Assembly (NCBI GenBank): GCA_017621075.1
Contig: JAGATV010000041.1
Span: forward strand, 62,001 to 126,000
Direction: 5' to 3'
DNA length: 64,000 bases
Origin: Lachnospiraceae bacterium
GTDB lineage: Bacteria; Bacillota; Clostridia; Lachnospirales; Lachnospiraceae
Below the pieces are notes generated by a model that was not told the DNA's origin, made no database searches, and saw only the letters and a program-made list of their open reading frames with translations. Both the position numbers and the translations under genes were made by a program. This document shows, piece by piece, positions 55,928-64,000 of the stretch (positions within the stretch are counted from its first letter, which is position 1; each line of letters begins with the position of its first letter).

Positions 55928-56826
55928 AATTTCTTCTCCTGCGAAATCCCCATGATTTCAAACAAACGTCTTGCCGCCATGGGCAGATTCCCTCTGGTGC
56001 TGTGTACCACACAGAACTGTCTTTTGGGTATCATCTTATTAAAGCGAAGCTCAAACAACTGCCCCGACTCTAGCTGTTCCCTGGCAAAATCCCTGACCAC
56101 GCAGCCAATGCCGAGACTGCGCCCGGCAAACTGTACGATCATATCGCTGGTTGCCAATTCAAACTCCGGCCGGACTGTCACGCAATTCTCCTGCAAAAAA
56201 GCATCCATATAGCTTCTGGTGCTGGTATTCTTTTCCAAAAAGATTAAGGGCAGATGCTCCAGTTCCTTAAGGTCCATGGTACGATTCTTATAATGCAGGA
56301 ATCTGCGTCCCGCCACGAACACATCCTCTATCTCCCGCACTTTTACACAGCGGATATCCGCTTTTTCCTCAAAAGGAGTGCTGACCACGCAGAAATCAAT
56401 ACTTCCCTGCCTCAGACAGTTCAAGGTTTCCGGCGTGGGGCCATTGGTCACCATGACCTTGATCTGGGGATACTGCTCATGGAATTTTTCCAAAAAAGGC
56501 AAAAGATAGAACTGCAATGTCATATCACTGGCACCGATGCGGATCTCTCCCACCTCCAGATTCTGCATCTGGCGGAGTCTTGCCACGCCCAGCTCCATCT
56601 GGGTATAACCCTTTTCCACATACAAAAAGAGTTCCTCCCCTTCCTTGGTAAGCTGCACGCCTCTTGCCGCCCTGCGGATCAGATCCACACCCAGACTGCT
56701 CTCCAGTTGTTTGATTGCCTGGCTCACTGCAGGCTGGGAAATGGAAAGCTCTGCAGCCGCCTTGGTAACGCTGCCCATCCTGGCAACATAGTAAAATACC
56801 TTATAGTATTCCAGATTACTGATCAT
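55924..56826 (-). CDS. LysR-family transcriptional regulator
   Basis: 300 residues. HTH at 1-60 (GSVTKAAAELSISQPAVSQAIKQLE), then a two-lobed effector domain of the usual length. It is encoded between purA and the HAD phosphatase gene and is translationally coupled to the latter, so it may regulate that gene or purA. Its ligand is unknown. Ribosome site AGAGG. Confidence 0.92.
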   Translation of the reverse strand: MISNLEYYKVFYYVARMGSVTKAAAELSISQPAVSQAIKQLESSLGVDLIRRAARGVQLTKEGEELFLYVEKGYTQMELGVARLRQMQNLEVGEIRIGASDMTLQFYLLPFLEKFHEQYPQIKVMVTNGPTPETLNCLRQGSIDFCVVSTPFEEKADIRCVKVREIEDVFVAGRRFLHYKNRTMDLKELEHLPLIFLEKNTSTRSYMDAFLQENCVTVRPEFELATSDMIVQFAGRSLGIGCVVRDFAREQLESGQLFELRFNKMIPKRQFCVVHSTRGNLPMAARRLFEIMGISQEKKL

Positions 56827-56859
56827 AAAACCTCTTTGTCAATACGTCCGCTATTGCCA

Positions 56860-58152
56860 TCATGCCTTCAGGGGGCTCTTGCGATAAATAATGTCGCTTC
56901 TGCTGGGTCCGTTGCTCACCATGGTAATAGGATAGCCAATCTGTTCCTCGATAAACTCAATATAATTGCGGCAATTCTCCGGCAGATCCTCATAATTTCT
57001 GATGCCTCGGATATCACACTTCCAGCCGGGCAGTTTCTTCAGTACCGGCTTTGCCTTTTGCAGCTTTGCTGTCACAGGGAAATCTGTGGTGACTTCTCCA
57101 TCGATCTCATATCCCACGCACACAGGGATCTCATCCAGATAACCCAGGACATCCAGCACGGTAAATGCCACGTCCGTGGTGCCCTGCAGGCGGCAGCCGT
57201 ACTTGGAAGCCACACAGTCAAACCATCCCATACGTCTGGGCCGTCCTGTGGTGGCACCGTATTCTCCGCCATCACCGCCTCTGCGCCTCAATTCATCAGC
57301 CTCGTCCCCGAAAATTTCGGACACAAAAGCACCTGCTCCCACTGCGGAGGAATATGCCTTGCAGACCGTGACGATCTCCTTGATCTCATAAGGCGGCAGA
57401 CCTGCTCCGATGGCACCGTAAGCGGCCAGGGTGGATGAAGATGTCACCATAGGATAAATGCCATGATCCGGATCTTTCAACGTACCGAGCTGACCTTCCA
57501 AAAGGATCGTCTTGCCTTCCTTCAGTGCCTTATCCAGGAATGCAGACACATCGCACACATATGGTGCCACCATATCCCTGTACTCATGCAGGGTTGCAAG
57601 AAGTTCCTTAGGGTCAATGCCCGGCTTATGATACAGATGCTCAAGGAGCACATTCTTCAACTGGCAGACACGTTCCACCTTTTCAGCCAACAGTTCATCA
57701 TCAAAGAGCTCACTTACCTGGAAACCGATCTTTGCATATTTATCAGAATAAAAAGGTGCGATACCGGACTTGGTGGAGCCGAAGGACTTCCCGCCCAGTC
57801 TCTCCTCCTCGTACTGATCAAAAAGAATATGGTAGGGCATCACGATCTGCGCCCTGTCCGATACCAGTATCCTGGGCATAGGTACATTCCTGTCCGTAAT
57901 GGACTTGATCTCCTGAAACAGGATCGGGATGTTCAACGCCACACCATTGCCGATGATGCTGGTGGTATGACTGTAGAACACACCGGAAGGTAATGTGTGC
58001 AGCGCAAATTTTCCGTAATCATTCACGATCGTATGACCTGCATTGGCACCACCCTGGAACCGGATGACAATGTCTGCTTTCTCTGCCATCATGTCCGTGA
58101 TCTTGCCCTTACCTTCATCTCCCCAGTTAGCCCCTACAACTGCCTTAACCAT
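56860..58152 (-). CDS. purA: Adenylosuccinate synthetase
   Basis: 430 residues from ATG 58152 (GGAGG 4 bases upstream). NWGDEGKGKITDMMAEKADIV is the GTP-binding and catalytic Asp region, with the catalytic His in GANAGHTIV; GATTGRPRRMGWFD follows later. It makes adenylosuccinate from IMP and aspartate. It is followed by the LysR gene after 33 bases and has its own promoter. Confidence 0.96.
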   Translation of the reverse strand: MVKAVVGANWGDEGKGKITDMMAEKADIVIRFQGGANAGHTIVNDYGKFALHTLPSGVFYSHTTSIIGNGVALNIPILFQEIKSITDRNVPMPRILVSDRAQIVMPYHILFDQYEEERLGGKSFGSTKSGIAPFYSDKYAKIGFQVSELFDDELLAEKVERVCQLKNVLLEHLYHKPGIDPKELLATLHEYRDMVAPYVCDVSAFLDKALKEGKTILLEGQLGTLKDPDHGIYPMVTSSSTLAAYGAIGAGLPPYEIKEIVTVCKAYSSAVGAGAFVSEIFGDEADELRRRGGDGGEYGATTGRPRRMGWFDCVASKYGCRLQGTTDVAFTVLDVLGYLDEIPVCVGYEIDGEVTTDFPVTAKLQKAKPVLKKLPGWKCDIRGIRNYEDLPENCRNYIEFIEEQIGYPITMVSNGPSRSDIIYRKSPLKA

Positions 58153-58244
58153 ACTTCCTCCGTTCTTACCAAACAAATGGTATCTAAATAAAATCCGTCT
58201 TACTTACTTCTTTCTTATGCCTGGGTTTTTCCACAGACGTATTT

Positions 58245-58273
58245 ATTATACACCATCTTTTTTGATAAGTAAA
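58245..58273 (-). promoter_or_regulatory. Probable promoter of purA
   Basis: Minus strand: -35 TTTACT (58273-58268), 17 bases, -10 TATAAT (58250-58245). About 90 bases of leader follow before purA. The region 58274-58349 is AT-rich with no gene. Confidence 0.55.
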
Positions 58274-58349
58274 ATCAATATATTTTATATTTTTTATAAT
58301 TACTGATTATATCATTTTGAAAGAAGTGCAAAACTGCTTTTGACCAAAG

Positions 58350-58415
58350 CCGATGGGCGGGCATTCTCTGAAAGGCCAAAAAACATGCCGCCAGAGGAAT
58401 GCCCGCCCATCGGCG
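58350..58415. repeat. Large perfect hairpin, 18-bp GC-rich stem
   Basis: GCCGATGGGCGGGCATTC (58350-58367) and its exact complement GAATGCCCGCCCATCGGC (58398-58415), with a 30-base loop. It stands in AT-rich DNA right after the PurF-like gene. It may terminate the purine transcript, although only TTTGG follows, or be an interspersed palindromic repeat. Confidence 0.75.
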
Positions 58416-58424
58416 ATTTCCTTC

Positions 58425-59831
58425 TTATTCTCTTCCGTCCCAGCAATAGGTACACAGCTTGTCTCTGTCGATTCCCACTGCCTCGATCATATCATCCAGT
58501 CTGTTGAATCTGAGACTGGTAAAATTCAATTGTTTACCGATCCTGTTTACCATATCTTCATACTCCGGCGTATCAGGGTCCACATAATCCTTCAGATCGA
58601 TCTTCCTGCCTTCCTGCTCGATCTCCTTTAACACCCTTCTGGTAATCAGATCCATCTCCGAGGATGACCGGGAGAAATTCAAATATTTACATCCGTATAA
58701 AAGAGGTGGGCACGCAGGCCTGATATGCACTTCCTTGGCTCCGCTCTGATACAAAAATTCCGTAGTCTCCCTTAACTGTGTGCCACGCACGATGGAGTCA
58801 TCGATCAGAAGCAGGCTCTTGTCCTGGATCAGATCATGCACGGGGATCAGCTTCATCTTGGCGATCAGATTCCTCTGGGTCTGAATGGTGGGCATAAAGG
58901 ATCTGGGCCAGGTAGGGGTATATTTGATAAAAGGTCTGGAAAAAGGGATTCCGGATGCATTGGCGTAACCGATTGCATGTGCGGTTCCCGAATCCGGTAC
59001 TCCTGCCACGATATCCGGCTGTACATTATCTCTCTTGGACAACAGGGCACCACAGTTATAACGCATCTTTTCCACACTGATACCCTCGTATGAGGAGGAA
59101 GGATACCCATAATATACCCACAGGAAGGTGCAGATCTTCATATCCTTTCCGGGATTTACCAGCGTGTGTACGCCCTCCGGCTCTATCACCACGATCTCTC
59201 CGGGACCCAGTTCACGCACGGGAGTATATCCCAGATTTAAATAAGCAAAGCTCTCAAATGCGGCACAATAAGCGCCGTCCTTTTTGCCGATGGCCACAGG
59301 AGTCCTGCCGAGGCGGTCCCTTGCCGCATAGATGCCCTTGGGCGTCATGATCATCAGGGTCATGGAGCCGTCAATGATCTCCTGGGCATATTGGATACCC
59401 TCCACGATGTTTTCCTTCTGGTTCACAATGGAAGCCACCAATTCCGTGGGATTGATGTCCCCGCCGCTCATCTCCAGAAAATGGGGATTTCCCTTGGAAA
59501 AAATCTCCTTTAAGATCTGCTCTGTGTTGTTGATCTTGCCAACGGTAGTGATCGCATAAGTGCCATGGTGGGAACGGACCATCAGCGGCTGGGGCTCATA
59601 ATCGGAAATACAACCGATCCCAAGATTTCCCTGCATCTGATTCACATCTTTGTCAAATTTGGTACGGAAAGGAGCATTCTCGATATTGTGAATGGCCCTG
59701 TCATACCCCTTTTCCCTGCTGTAAACTGCCATTCCCGCACGTCTGGTACCCAAGTGGGAATGATAATCCGTTCCAAAGAACAGATCAAATACACAATCTT
59801 CCTTTGCTGCGACTGCAAAAAATCCACCCAT
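58425..59831 (-). CDS. PurF paralogue lacking the glutaminase cysteine
   Basis: 468 residues. The fold is that of amidophosphoribosyltransferase: PRPP loop LLLIDDSIVRGTQLRE, and Cys residues placed like Fe-S ligands (MKICTF, LLYGCKY, CTYCWDG). The N-terminus is MGGFFAV, so the nucleophilic Cys that begins mature PurF is replaced by Gly and glutamine cannot be used in the normal way. It might use ammonia, be regulatory, or do something else. It lies downstream of purF and purB on the same strand. Confidence 0.85.
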   Translation of the reverse strand: MGGFFAVAAKEDCVFDLFFGTDYHSHLGTRRAGMAVYSREKGYDRAIHNIENAPFRTKFDKDVNQMQGNLGIGCISDYEPQPLMVRSHHGTYAITTVGKINNTEQILKEIFSKGNPHFLEMSGGDINPTELVASIVNQKENIVEGIQYAQEIIDGSMTLMIMTPKGIYAARDRLGRTPVAIGKKDGAYCAAFESFAYLNLGYTPVRELGPGEIVVIEPEGVHTLVNPGKDMKICTFLWVYYGYPSSSYEGISVEKMRYNCGALLSKRDNVQPDIVAGVPDSGTAHAIGYANASGIPFSRPFIKYTPTWPRSFMPTIQTQRNLIAKMKLIPVHDLIQDKSLLLIDDSIVRGTQLRETTEFLYQSGAKEVHIRPACPPLLYGCKYLNFSRSSSEMDLITRRVLKEIEQEGRKIDLKDYVDPDTPEYEDMVNRIGKQLNFTSLRFNRLDDMIEAVGIDRDKLCTYCWDGRE

Positions 59832-59895
59832 TCTGTATTTCTCCCTTATATTCTGTCAACATTGATTCTGTAGCATGTATTGTCTTGAGGTGTGG

Positions 59896-61347
59896 CTATA
59901 CGTTGATCTGGGCCTTCACACCAAGCAGTTCTCTGTTTTCCTCCAAAATAGGATTGATCACATTTGCAAGGAACGCTTCCACCTGTTCCTTGGAACGGCC
60001 TACATATTTGGAAGGGTCCATGGTCTTTTGCAGATCCTCCAGACTCATATTGAATGCAGGGTCTGCGGCGATCAATTCCAACAGATTGTTATCCTTACCT
60101 TCCACCTTCACATTGCGTCCCGCCTCCATGGAAAGCTCCCTGATACGTTCGTGGAGCTCCTGACGGTTTCCGCCCTTCTTCACGGCATCCATCATAATAT
60201 TTTCGGTAGCCATAAAAGGAAGCTCGCTCATCAGACGCTTCTCGATGACCTTGGGATATACCACAAGTCCGTCCACCACGTTCAGGCACAGATCCAGGAT
60301 GCCGTCAATGGCCAGAAAGCCCTCAGGAATGGACAGGCGCTTGTTGGCAGAGTCATCCAGGGTCCGCTCGAACCACTGGGTAGCGGAAGTGATGGCAGGA
60401 TTTAGCGCATCGATCATCACATATCTGGAAAGAGAGGCGATTCTCTCGCTTCTCATGGGATTTCTCTTGTATGCCATTGCAGAGGAACCGATCTGGCTCT
60501 TCTCAAAAGGCTCCTCTACTTCTTTTAAGTGCTGGAGCAGACGGATGTCATTGCTCATCTTGTGAGCAGATGCGGCAATCCCCGCCAACACATTGGCCAC
60601 TCTGGTATCCACCTTGCGGGAGTAGGTCTGCCCGGAAACGGGATAACACTCTTTAAAGCCCATCTTGGCTGCGATCATGGGGTCGATCTTATCGATGGTC
60701 TCCTGATCGCCGTCAAACAGCTCTAAGAAAGACGCCTGGGTGCCTGTGGTCCCCTTGGAACCCAGAAGCTTCATGCTGCCAAGTACATGGTCCAGATCCT
60801 CCAGATCCAGTGAGAACTCCTGCAGCCACAGGGTCGCTCTCTTGCCCACGGTGGTGGGCTGTGCCGGCTGGAAATGCGTAAATGCCAACGTGGGCTGTGC
60901 CTTGTACTTTTCAGCGAAATCAGCCAGCTCCTTCATGACATTTACCAGCTTCTTCTTTACCAGCTTCAATGCTTCCGTCATGACAATGATATCGGTATTG
61001 TCACCAACATAACAGGAGGTAGCCCCCAGGTGGATAATGCCCGCAGCCTTGGGACATTGCTGTCCGTAAGCATATACATGGCTCATGACATCATGGCGCA
61101 CCTCTTTCTCCCTTGCCTTTGCCACATCATAATTGATGTCCTCAGCATGGGCTTTCAGCTCTTCGATCTGCTCATCCGTGATCACGGGCTTGCCGTTCTG
61201 GGAAAGTCCCAGTTCCTTTTCGGTCTCAGCCAGTGCGATCCACAGCTTTCTCCAGGTCCGAAACTTCATGTCCGGAGAAAAGATATACTGCATCTCCTCG
61301 CTTGCGTATCTCTCGGATAAAGGGCTCTGATACCTATCTGTACTCAT
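59896..61347 (-). CDS. purB: Adenylosuccinate lyase
   Basis: 483 residues. The fumarase-superfamily signature is GSSAMAYKRNPMRSERI, with HDVMSHVYAYG and THFQPAQPTTVGKRA as the other two active-site blocks. It splits SAICAR and adenylosuccinate, releasing fumarate. RBS GGAG. It follows purF by 24 bases and precedes the PurF paralogue by 64. Confidence 0.96.
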   Translation of the reverse strand: MSTDRYQSPLSERYASEEMQYIFSPDMKFRTWRKLWIALAETEKELGLSQNGKPVITDEQIEELKAHAEDINYDVAKAREKEVRHDVMSHVYAYGQQCPKAAGIIHLGATSCYVGDNTDIIVMTEALKLVKKKLVNVMKELADFAEKYKAQPTLAFTHFQPAQPTTVGKRATLWLQEFSLDLEDLDHVLGSMKLLGSKGTTGTQASFLELFDGDQETIDKIDPMIAAKMGFKECYPVSGQTYSRKVDTRVANVLAGIAASAHKMSNDIRLLQHLKEVEEPFEKSQIGSSAMAYKRNPMRSERIASLSRYVMIDALNPAITSATQWFERTLDDSANKRLSIPEGFLAIDGILDLCLNVVDGLVVYPKVIEKRLMSELPFMATENIMMDAVKKGGNRQELHERIRELSMEAGRNVKVEGKDNNLLELIAADPAFNMSLEDLQKTMDPSKYVGRSKEQVEAFLANVINPILEENRELLGVKAQINV

Positions 61348-61371
61348 GTTGGTCTCCTTTTCGTTGTAAAC

Positions 61372-62817
61372 TTATTGTTCAAATTCTCCTCTGATATCCT
61401 CGGTAGGAGGTTCCAGCGGATAATTTCCGTTAAAGCATCCCCTGCAGATCCCAAGCCCGCCTGCAATCTCATCCAACCGCTCCAGCTTAAGATATGCCAG
61501 GCTGTCAGTCCCTATGATATCACAGATTTCCTGCACCGTGCGCCCACAAGCGATCAACTGCTCTCTGGCGGGCACATCCGTGCCAAAATAACAGGGCCAT
61601 AAAAAGGGCGGGGAACTGACTCTCATGTGGACTTCCTTTGCTCCGGCTTCCCTGAGCATCCTGACGATGCGGTCCGATGTGGTTCCCCGGACAATGGAAT
61701 CATCTATCATGATAATGCGCTTGCCTTCCACGGCCTCCCGGATGGGATTCAGCTTCACCTGCACGCTGCTCTCCCTGCTCTTCTGTCCCGGCTTGATAAA
61801 GGTCCGGCCCACATAAGCATTCTTTACAAAAGCGGTGCCGTAGGGAATGCCTGACTGCAGGGAATATCCCAGTGCCGCACAGTTGCCGGACTCCGGCACC
61901 CCCACTACCAGATCTGCATCCACAGGGGAATCCATGGCGAGGAATCTCCCTGCCTGGATTCTGGAATGATATACGCTGACACCGTCAATAATGCTGTCAG
62001 GCCGTGAAAAGTAAATATATTCAAAAACACATCTTGCGTGTTCTGCAGGCTTTAAGGCATGGCTCATATCGGATTCTATGCCCTTCTCCGGGGAAATGGT
62101 CACGATCTCACCGGGAAGCACATCCCTGACAAACTGAGCGCCTACTGTATCTAATGCACAGCTCTCACTGGCAAGCAGGTAGGCATTGTCCCGTTTACCG
62201 ATGCACAGTGGTTTGAAACCGAACGGATCTCTGGCACCGATCAGCTTTCTGGGCGACATGATGACCAGGGAATAAGCCCCTTTGATCTTTTCCATGACAC
62301 GTCCCACAGCTTCCTCCACAGATCCTACATTCAGCCGCTCCCTTGCAATGAGGTAGGCAATGATCTCCGAATCAATGGTGGTCTGAAAGATAGCACCGGT
62401 ATATTCCAGTTCATGCCTAAGCTGTGGCACATTGATCAGATTGCCGTTGTGGGCAAGTCCCAGGATTCCCTTCACATAGTTTAACACCAACGGCTGGGCA
62501 TTCTCTCTGGTGGAGCTGCCTGCGGTGGAATACCGCACATGTCCCACACCGATATCACCTTTTAACTTCTGAAGTTTCTCCGGAGTAAAGGCTTCATTCA
62601 CCAGCCCCATATCTTTACTGCTGAGCGCTCTGCCCTTGGGGCCTTTGGTATCACTGACTGCGATACCGCAGCTTTCCTGTCCCCGGTGCTGCAGGGCTAA
62701 CAGCCCGTAATAGATGGTGGATGCCACGTCCCCTCCGTCAAAATCATAGACGCCGAAGACACCGCATTCTTCCCTGCACATATCATCCAGTTCTTCCTGC
62801 ACATAAACCTGATCCAT
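61372..62817 (-). CDS. purF: Amidophosphoribosyltransferase
   Basis: 481 residues from ATG 62817 (AAGGTG 6 bases upstream). A 17-residue propeptide ends at EE and is followed by Cys-18 in ECGVFGVYD, the glutaminase nucleophile after processing. The PRPP loop is IIMIDDSIVRGTTSD. Fe-S cluster ligands match the Bacillus type: ARCVFEY, FLWPCYFG and GICRGCFNG. First committed step of purine synthesis. Its frame is open back to 62946, but the promoter and structured leader argue for the start used here. Confidence 0.95.
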   Translation of the reverse strand: MDQVYVQEELDDMCREECGVFGVYDFDGGDVASTIYYGLLALQHRGQESCGIAVSDTKGPKGRALSSKDMGLVNEAFTPEKLQKLKGDIGVGHVRYSTAGSSTRENAQPLVLNYVKGILGLAHNGNLINVPQLRHELEYTGAIFQTTIDSEIIAYLIARERLNVGSVEEAVGRVMEKIKGAYSLVIMSPRKLIGARDPFGFKPLCIGKRDNAYLLASESCALDTVGAQFVRDVLPGEIVTISPEKGIESDMSHALKPAEHARCVFEYIYFSRPDSIIDGVSVYHSRIQAGRFLAMDSPVDADLVVGVPESGNCAALGYSLQSGIPYGTAFVKNAYVGRTFIKPGQKSRESSVQVKLNPIREAVEGKRIIMIDDSIVRGTTSDRIVRMLREAGAKEVHMRVSSPPFLWPCYFGTDVPAREQLIACGRTVQEICDIIGTDSLAYLKLERLDEIAGGLGICRGCFNGNYPLEPPTEDIRGEFEQ

Positions 62818-62948
62818 ACTGCGCACCTTGCCTTTCCTCTTACAGTTCCTGTTGCCAGGATCGTTAAGCTCCCATCGGCCCGGGTCTGCACAGATACCGT
62901 CAAAAGGCGCACGAATCCCCTGGACCCGGACGCCTTCGTCCTGCATAC
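62818..62948 (-). promoter_or_regulatory. Structured 5' leader of purF, riboswitch or attenuator candidate
   Basis: About 130 bases between the promoter and the purF start. On the transcript, CCGGGUC (62929-62923) pairs with GACCCGG (62886-62880), and UCCUG-GCAA-CAGGA (62860-62847) is a 5-bp hairpin with a GNRA tetraloop. It does not fit the ykkC/PRPP, guanine or ZTP consensus as I know them. Confidence 0.45.
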
Positions 62949-62954
62949 TTATCT

Positions 62955-62983
62955 ATTATAGCCTTTCAACCACCGAAAATCAA
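62955..62983 (-). promoter_or_regulatory. Sigma-A promoter of purF-purB
   Basis: Minus strand: -35 TTGATT (62983-62978), 17 bases, -10 TATAAT (62960-62955). It lies right after the purC stop, so purF has a promoter separate from purC. Confidence 0.7.
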
Positions 62984-62990
62984 TTGCGAT

Positions 62991-63866
62991 TTACTTAAGC
63001 TTCTCACCTGTCAGGCGCTCATAAGCCTCCTGGTAAATATTGATGGTCTTCTGTACCACTTCTTCGGGAAGGGTCCAGTCGTTGCCGGGATTGGCCTTCA
63101 GCCAGTCTCTGGCAAACTGCTTGTCGAAAGAGGGCTGTCCGTGACCGGGCTCGTAGCCTTCGGCAGGCCAGAATCTGGAACTGTCAGGGGTAAGCATCTC
63201 ATCCCCTATCACCATATTACCGTCCTCATCCAGACCAAATTCAAATTTGGTGTCTGCGATAATAATGCCTTTTGTAAGGGCATAATCCGCACATTTCTTA
63301 TAAAGTGCGATGGTATAGTCACGCAGTTTGGAAGCGTATTCCTCACCCTTGCCGGGGAAGCGCTTCTCAAGGTATTCCACACTCTGCTCATATGAGATAT
63401 TTTCATCATGATCACCGATTTCCGCCTTGGTGGAAGGGGTGTAGATAGGTTCAGGCAGTCTGTCGGATTCCTTCAGGCCCTCGGGAAGCCTGATACCGCA
63501 TACCGTGCCGTCCTTCTGATAGCTGGCCCATCCGCTTCCGGTAATATAACCGCGCACGATACATTCCACGGGAAGCATCTCAAGCTTCCTGCACATCATG
63601 CTGTTGCCGTCGAACTTAGGCTGTCTGAAGAATTCCGGCATATCGTTCACATCCACGGATATCATATGGTTGGGAAGAATATCCTCCGTCATATCGAACC
63701 AGAATTTGGACATCTGGGTCAATACGGTCCCCTTCCCTGTAACAGTGTTGTTCAGGATCACATCAAAACAACTGATGCGGTCAGTAGCAACCATGATCAG
63801 GCTGTCACCATTGTCATAGATCTCGCGGACCTTACCTTCTTTGATTGGTTTCATTTCTTCACTCAT
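62991..63866 (-). CDS. purC: Phosphoribosylaminoimidazole-succinocarboxamide synthase
   Basis: 291 residues. It begins KPIKEGKVREIYDNGDSLIMV, the SAICAR synthetase N-terminal block, with VECIVRGYITGSGW and IIADTKFEFGLDEDG as the later signatures. It joins aspartate to CAIR. This is the longer form of the enzyme (about 290 residues). Ribosome site GAGG. The 92 bases upstream are AT-rich and separate it from a gene end at the window edge. Confidence 0.96.
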   Translation of the reverse strand: MSEEMKPIKEGKVREIYDNGDSLIMVATDRISCFDVILNNTVTGKGTVLTQMSKFWFDMTEDILPNHMISVDVNDMPEFFRQPKFDGNSMMCRKLEMLPVECIVRGYITGSGWASYQKDGTVCGIRLPEGLKESDRLPEPIYTPSTKAEIGDHDENISYEQSVEYLEKRFPGKGEEYASKLRDYTIALYKKCADYALTKGIIIADTKFEFGLDEDGNMVIGDEMLTPDSSRFWPAEGYEPGHGQPSFDKQFARDWLKANPGNDWTLPEEVVQKTINIYQEAYERLTGEKLK

Positions 63867-63958
63867 GTCTCATACCTCGCTCTGATTTTGTCATTAGATG
63901 TATCCATATAATAGATAAACAGATTTGCCCCAAAAAATCAATAACAAATTTGTATTTT

Positions 63959-64000
63959 TTACGGGGTTTCATACCGTTCCACCATGTCCAGGATCTCTTT
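63959..64000 (-). CDS. C-terminal end of an unidentified gene
   Basis: The last 13 codons (KEILDMVERYETP, then TAA) of a gene entering from the right edge on the minus strand. Too short to identify. Its position before purC suggests another operon or a purine gene. Confidence 0.35.
   Translation of the reverse strand, partial: KEILDMVERYETP

Noticed and set aside
62817..62946. Leaderless purF start at 62946 giving a 43-residue extension
   Set aside because: PurF needs a short propeptide before its Cys; ATG 62817 has a ribosome site, and the extension sequence folds as RNA rather than resembling protein.
62818..62948. ykkC/PRPP or ZTP riboswitch assignment for the purF leader
   Set aside because: The conserved sequence blocks of those classes could not be found in register.

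Overview
The window looks like chromosome of a Gram-positive anaerobe of the class Clostridia, most likely Lachnospiraceae. That is an inference from gene content: pyruvate phosphate dikinase, PyrBI, a FolBK fusion, clostridial-type small genes, strong GGAGG ribosome sites and consensus sigma-A promoters. No rRNA, tRNA or CRISPR array was seen.

Region 1 (1-10.7 kb, minus strand) is a Gram-positive-type Pel exopolysaccharide operon read from one promoter at about 10.73 kb. The order is PqqD-like, epimerase-PelD fusion, PelE-like, a DUF2194 protein in the PelA position, PelF, PelG, DUF2304, a GT4 and a GT2 glycosyltransferase, and the start of a DUF4874/DUF4832 protein cut by the window edge. 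PelD has a degenerate GGDEF domain that keeps the RxxD c-di-GMP inhibitory site. At 12.6-15.2 kb lies a membrane HD-GYP protein (c-di-GMP phosphodiesterase family) in an operon with a lipoprotein solute-binding protein.

Region 2 (15.3-18 kb) is decayed. It holds a lipoprotein gene with an in-frame TAG, a tandem-MerR regulator with an internal deletion and frameshift, and an MFS efflux gene with an in-frame TGA at codon 8. Region 3 (18-43.8 kb) is mostly housekeeping: ppdK, a GDPD phosphodiesterase, an ABC-F ATPase, a PHP-HAD fusion, a CPBP protease, maf, an acyltransferase, a pheA-ATPase-ppx-ppk1 operon, an apbE-arsR pair, a NusG-II/Gx transporter pair, and a folC-folE-HD-folP-folBK operon. 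FolC is interrupted by an in-frame TAA.

Region 4 (about 43.8-51 kb) is an integrative mobilizable element of the Tn4451 type: TnpV, MobC-like, relaxase, TnpW-like and a large serine recombinase. It has an SOS-box promoter, 12-bp iterons and a hairpin-rich oriT candidate. Its low-GC cargo operon encodes a nucleotidyltransferase-fold protein, a zinc-ribbon two-helix membrane protein and a small acidic protein. This cargo is the best candidate here for an undescribed (possibly defence) system.

Region 5 (51-64 kb) carries pyrBI, a YhfC-type membrane protein, a HerA-like fragment, a HAD phosphatase, a LysR regulator and a purine block: purA, a PurF paralogue without the catalytic cysteine, purB, purF with a structured leader, and purC. 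A perfect 18-bp hairpin separates purA from the PurF paralogue.
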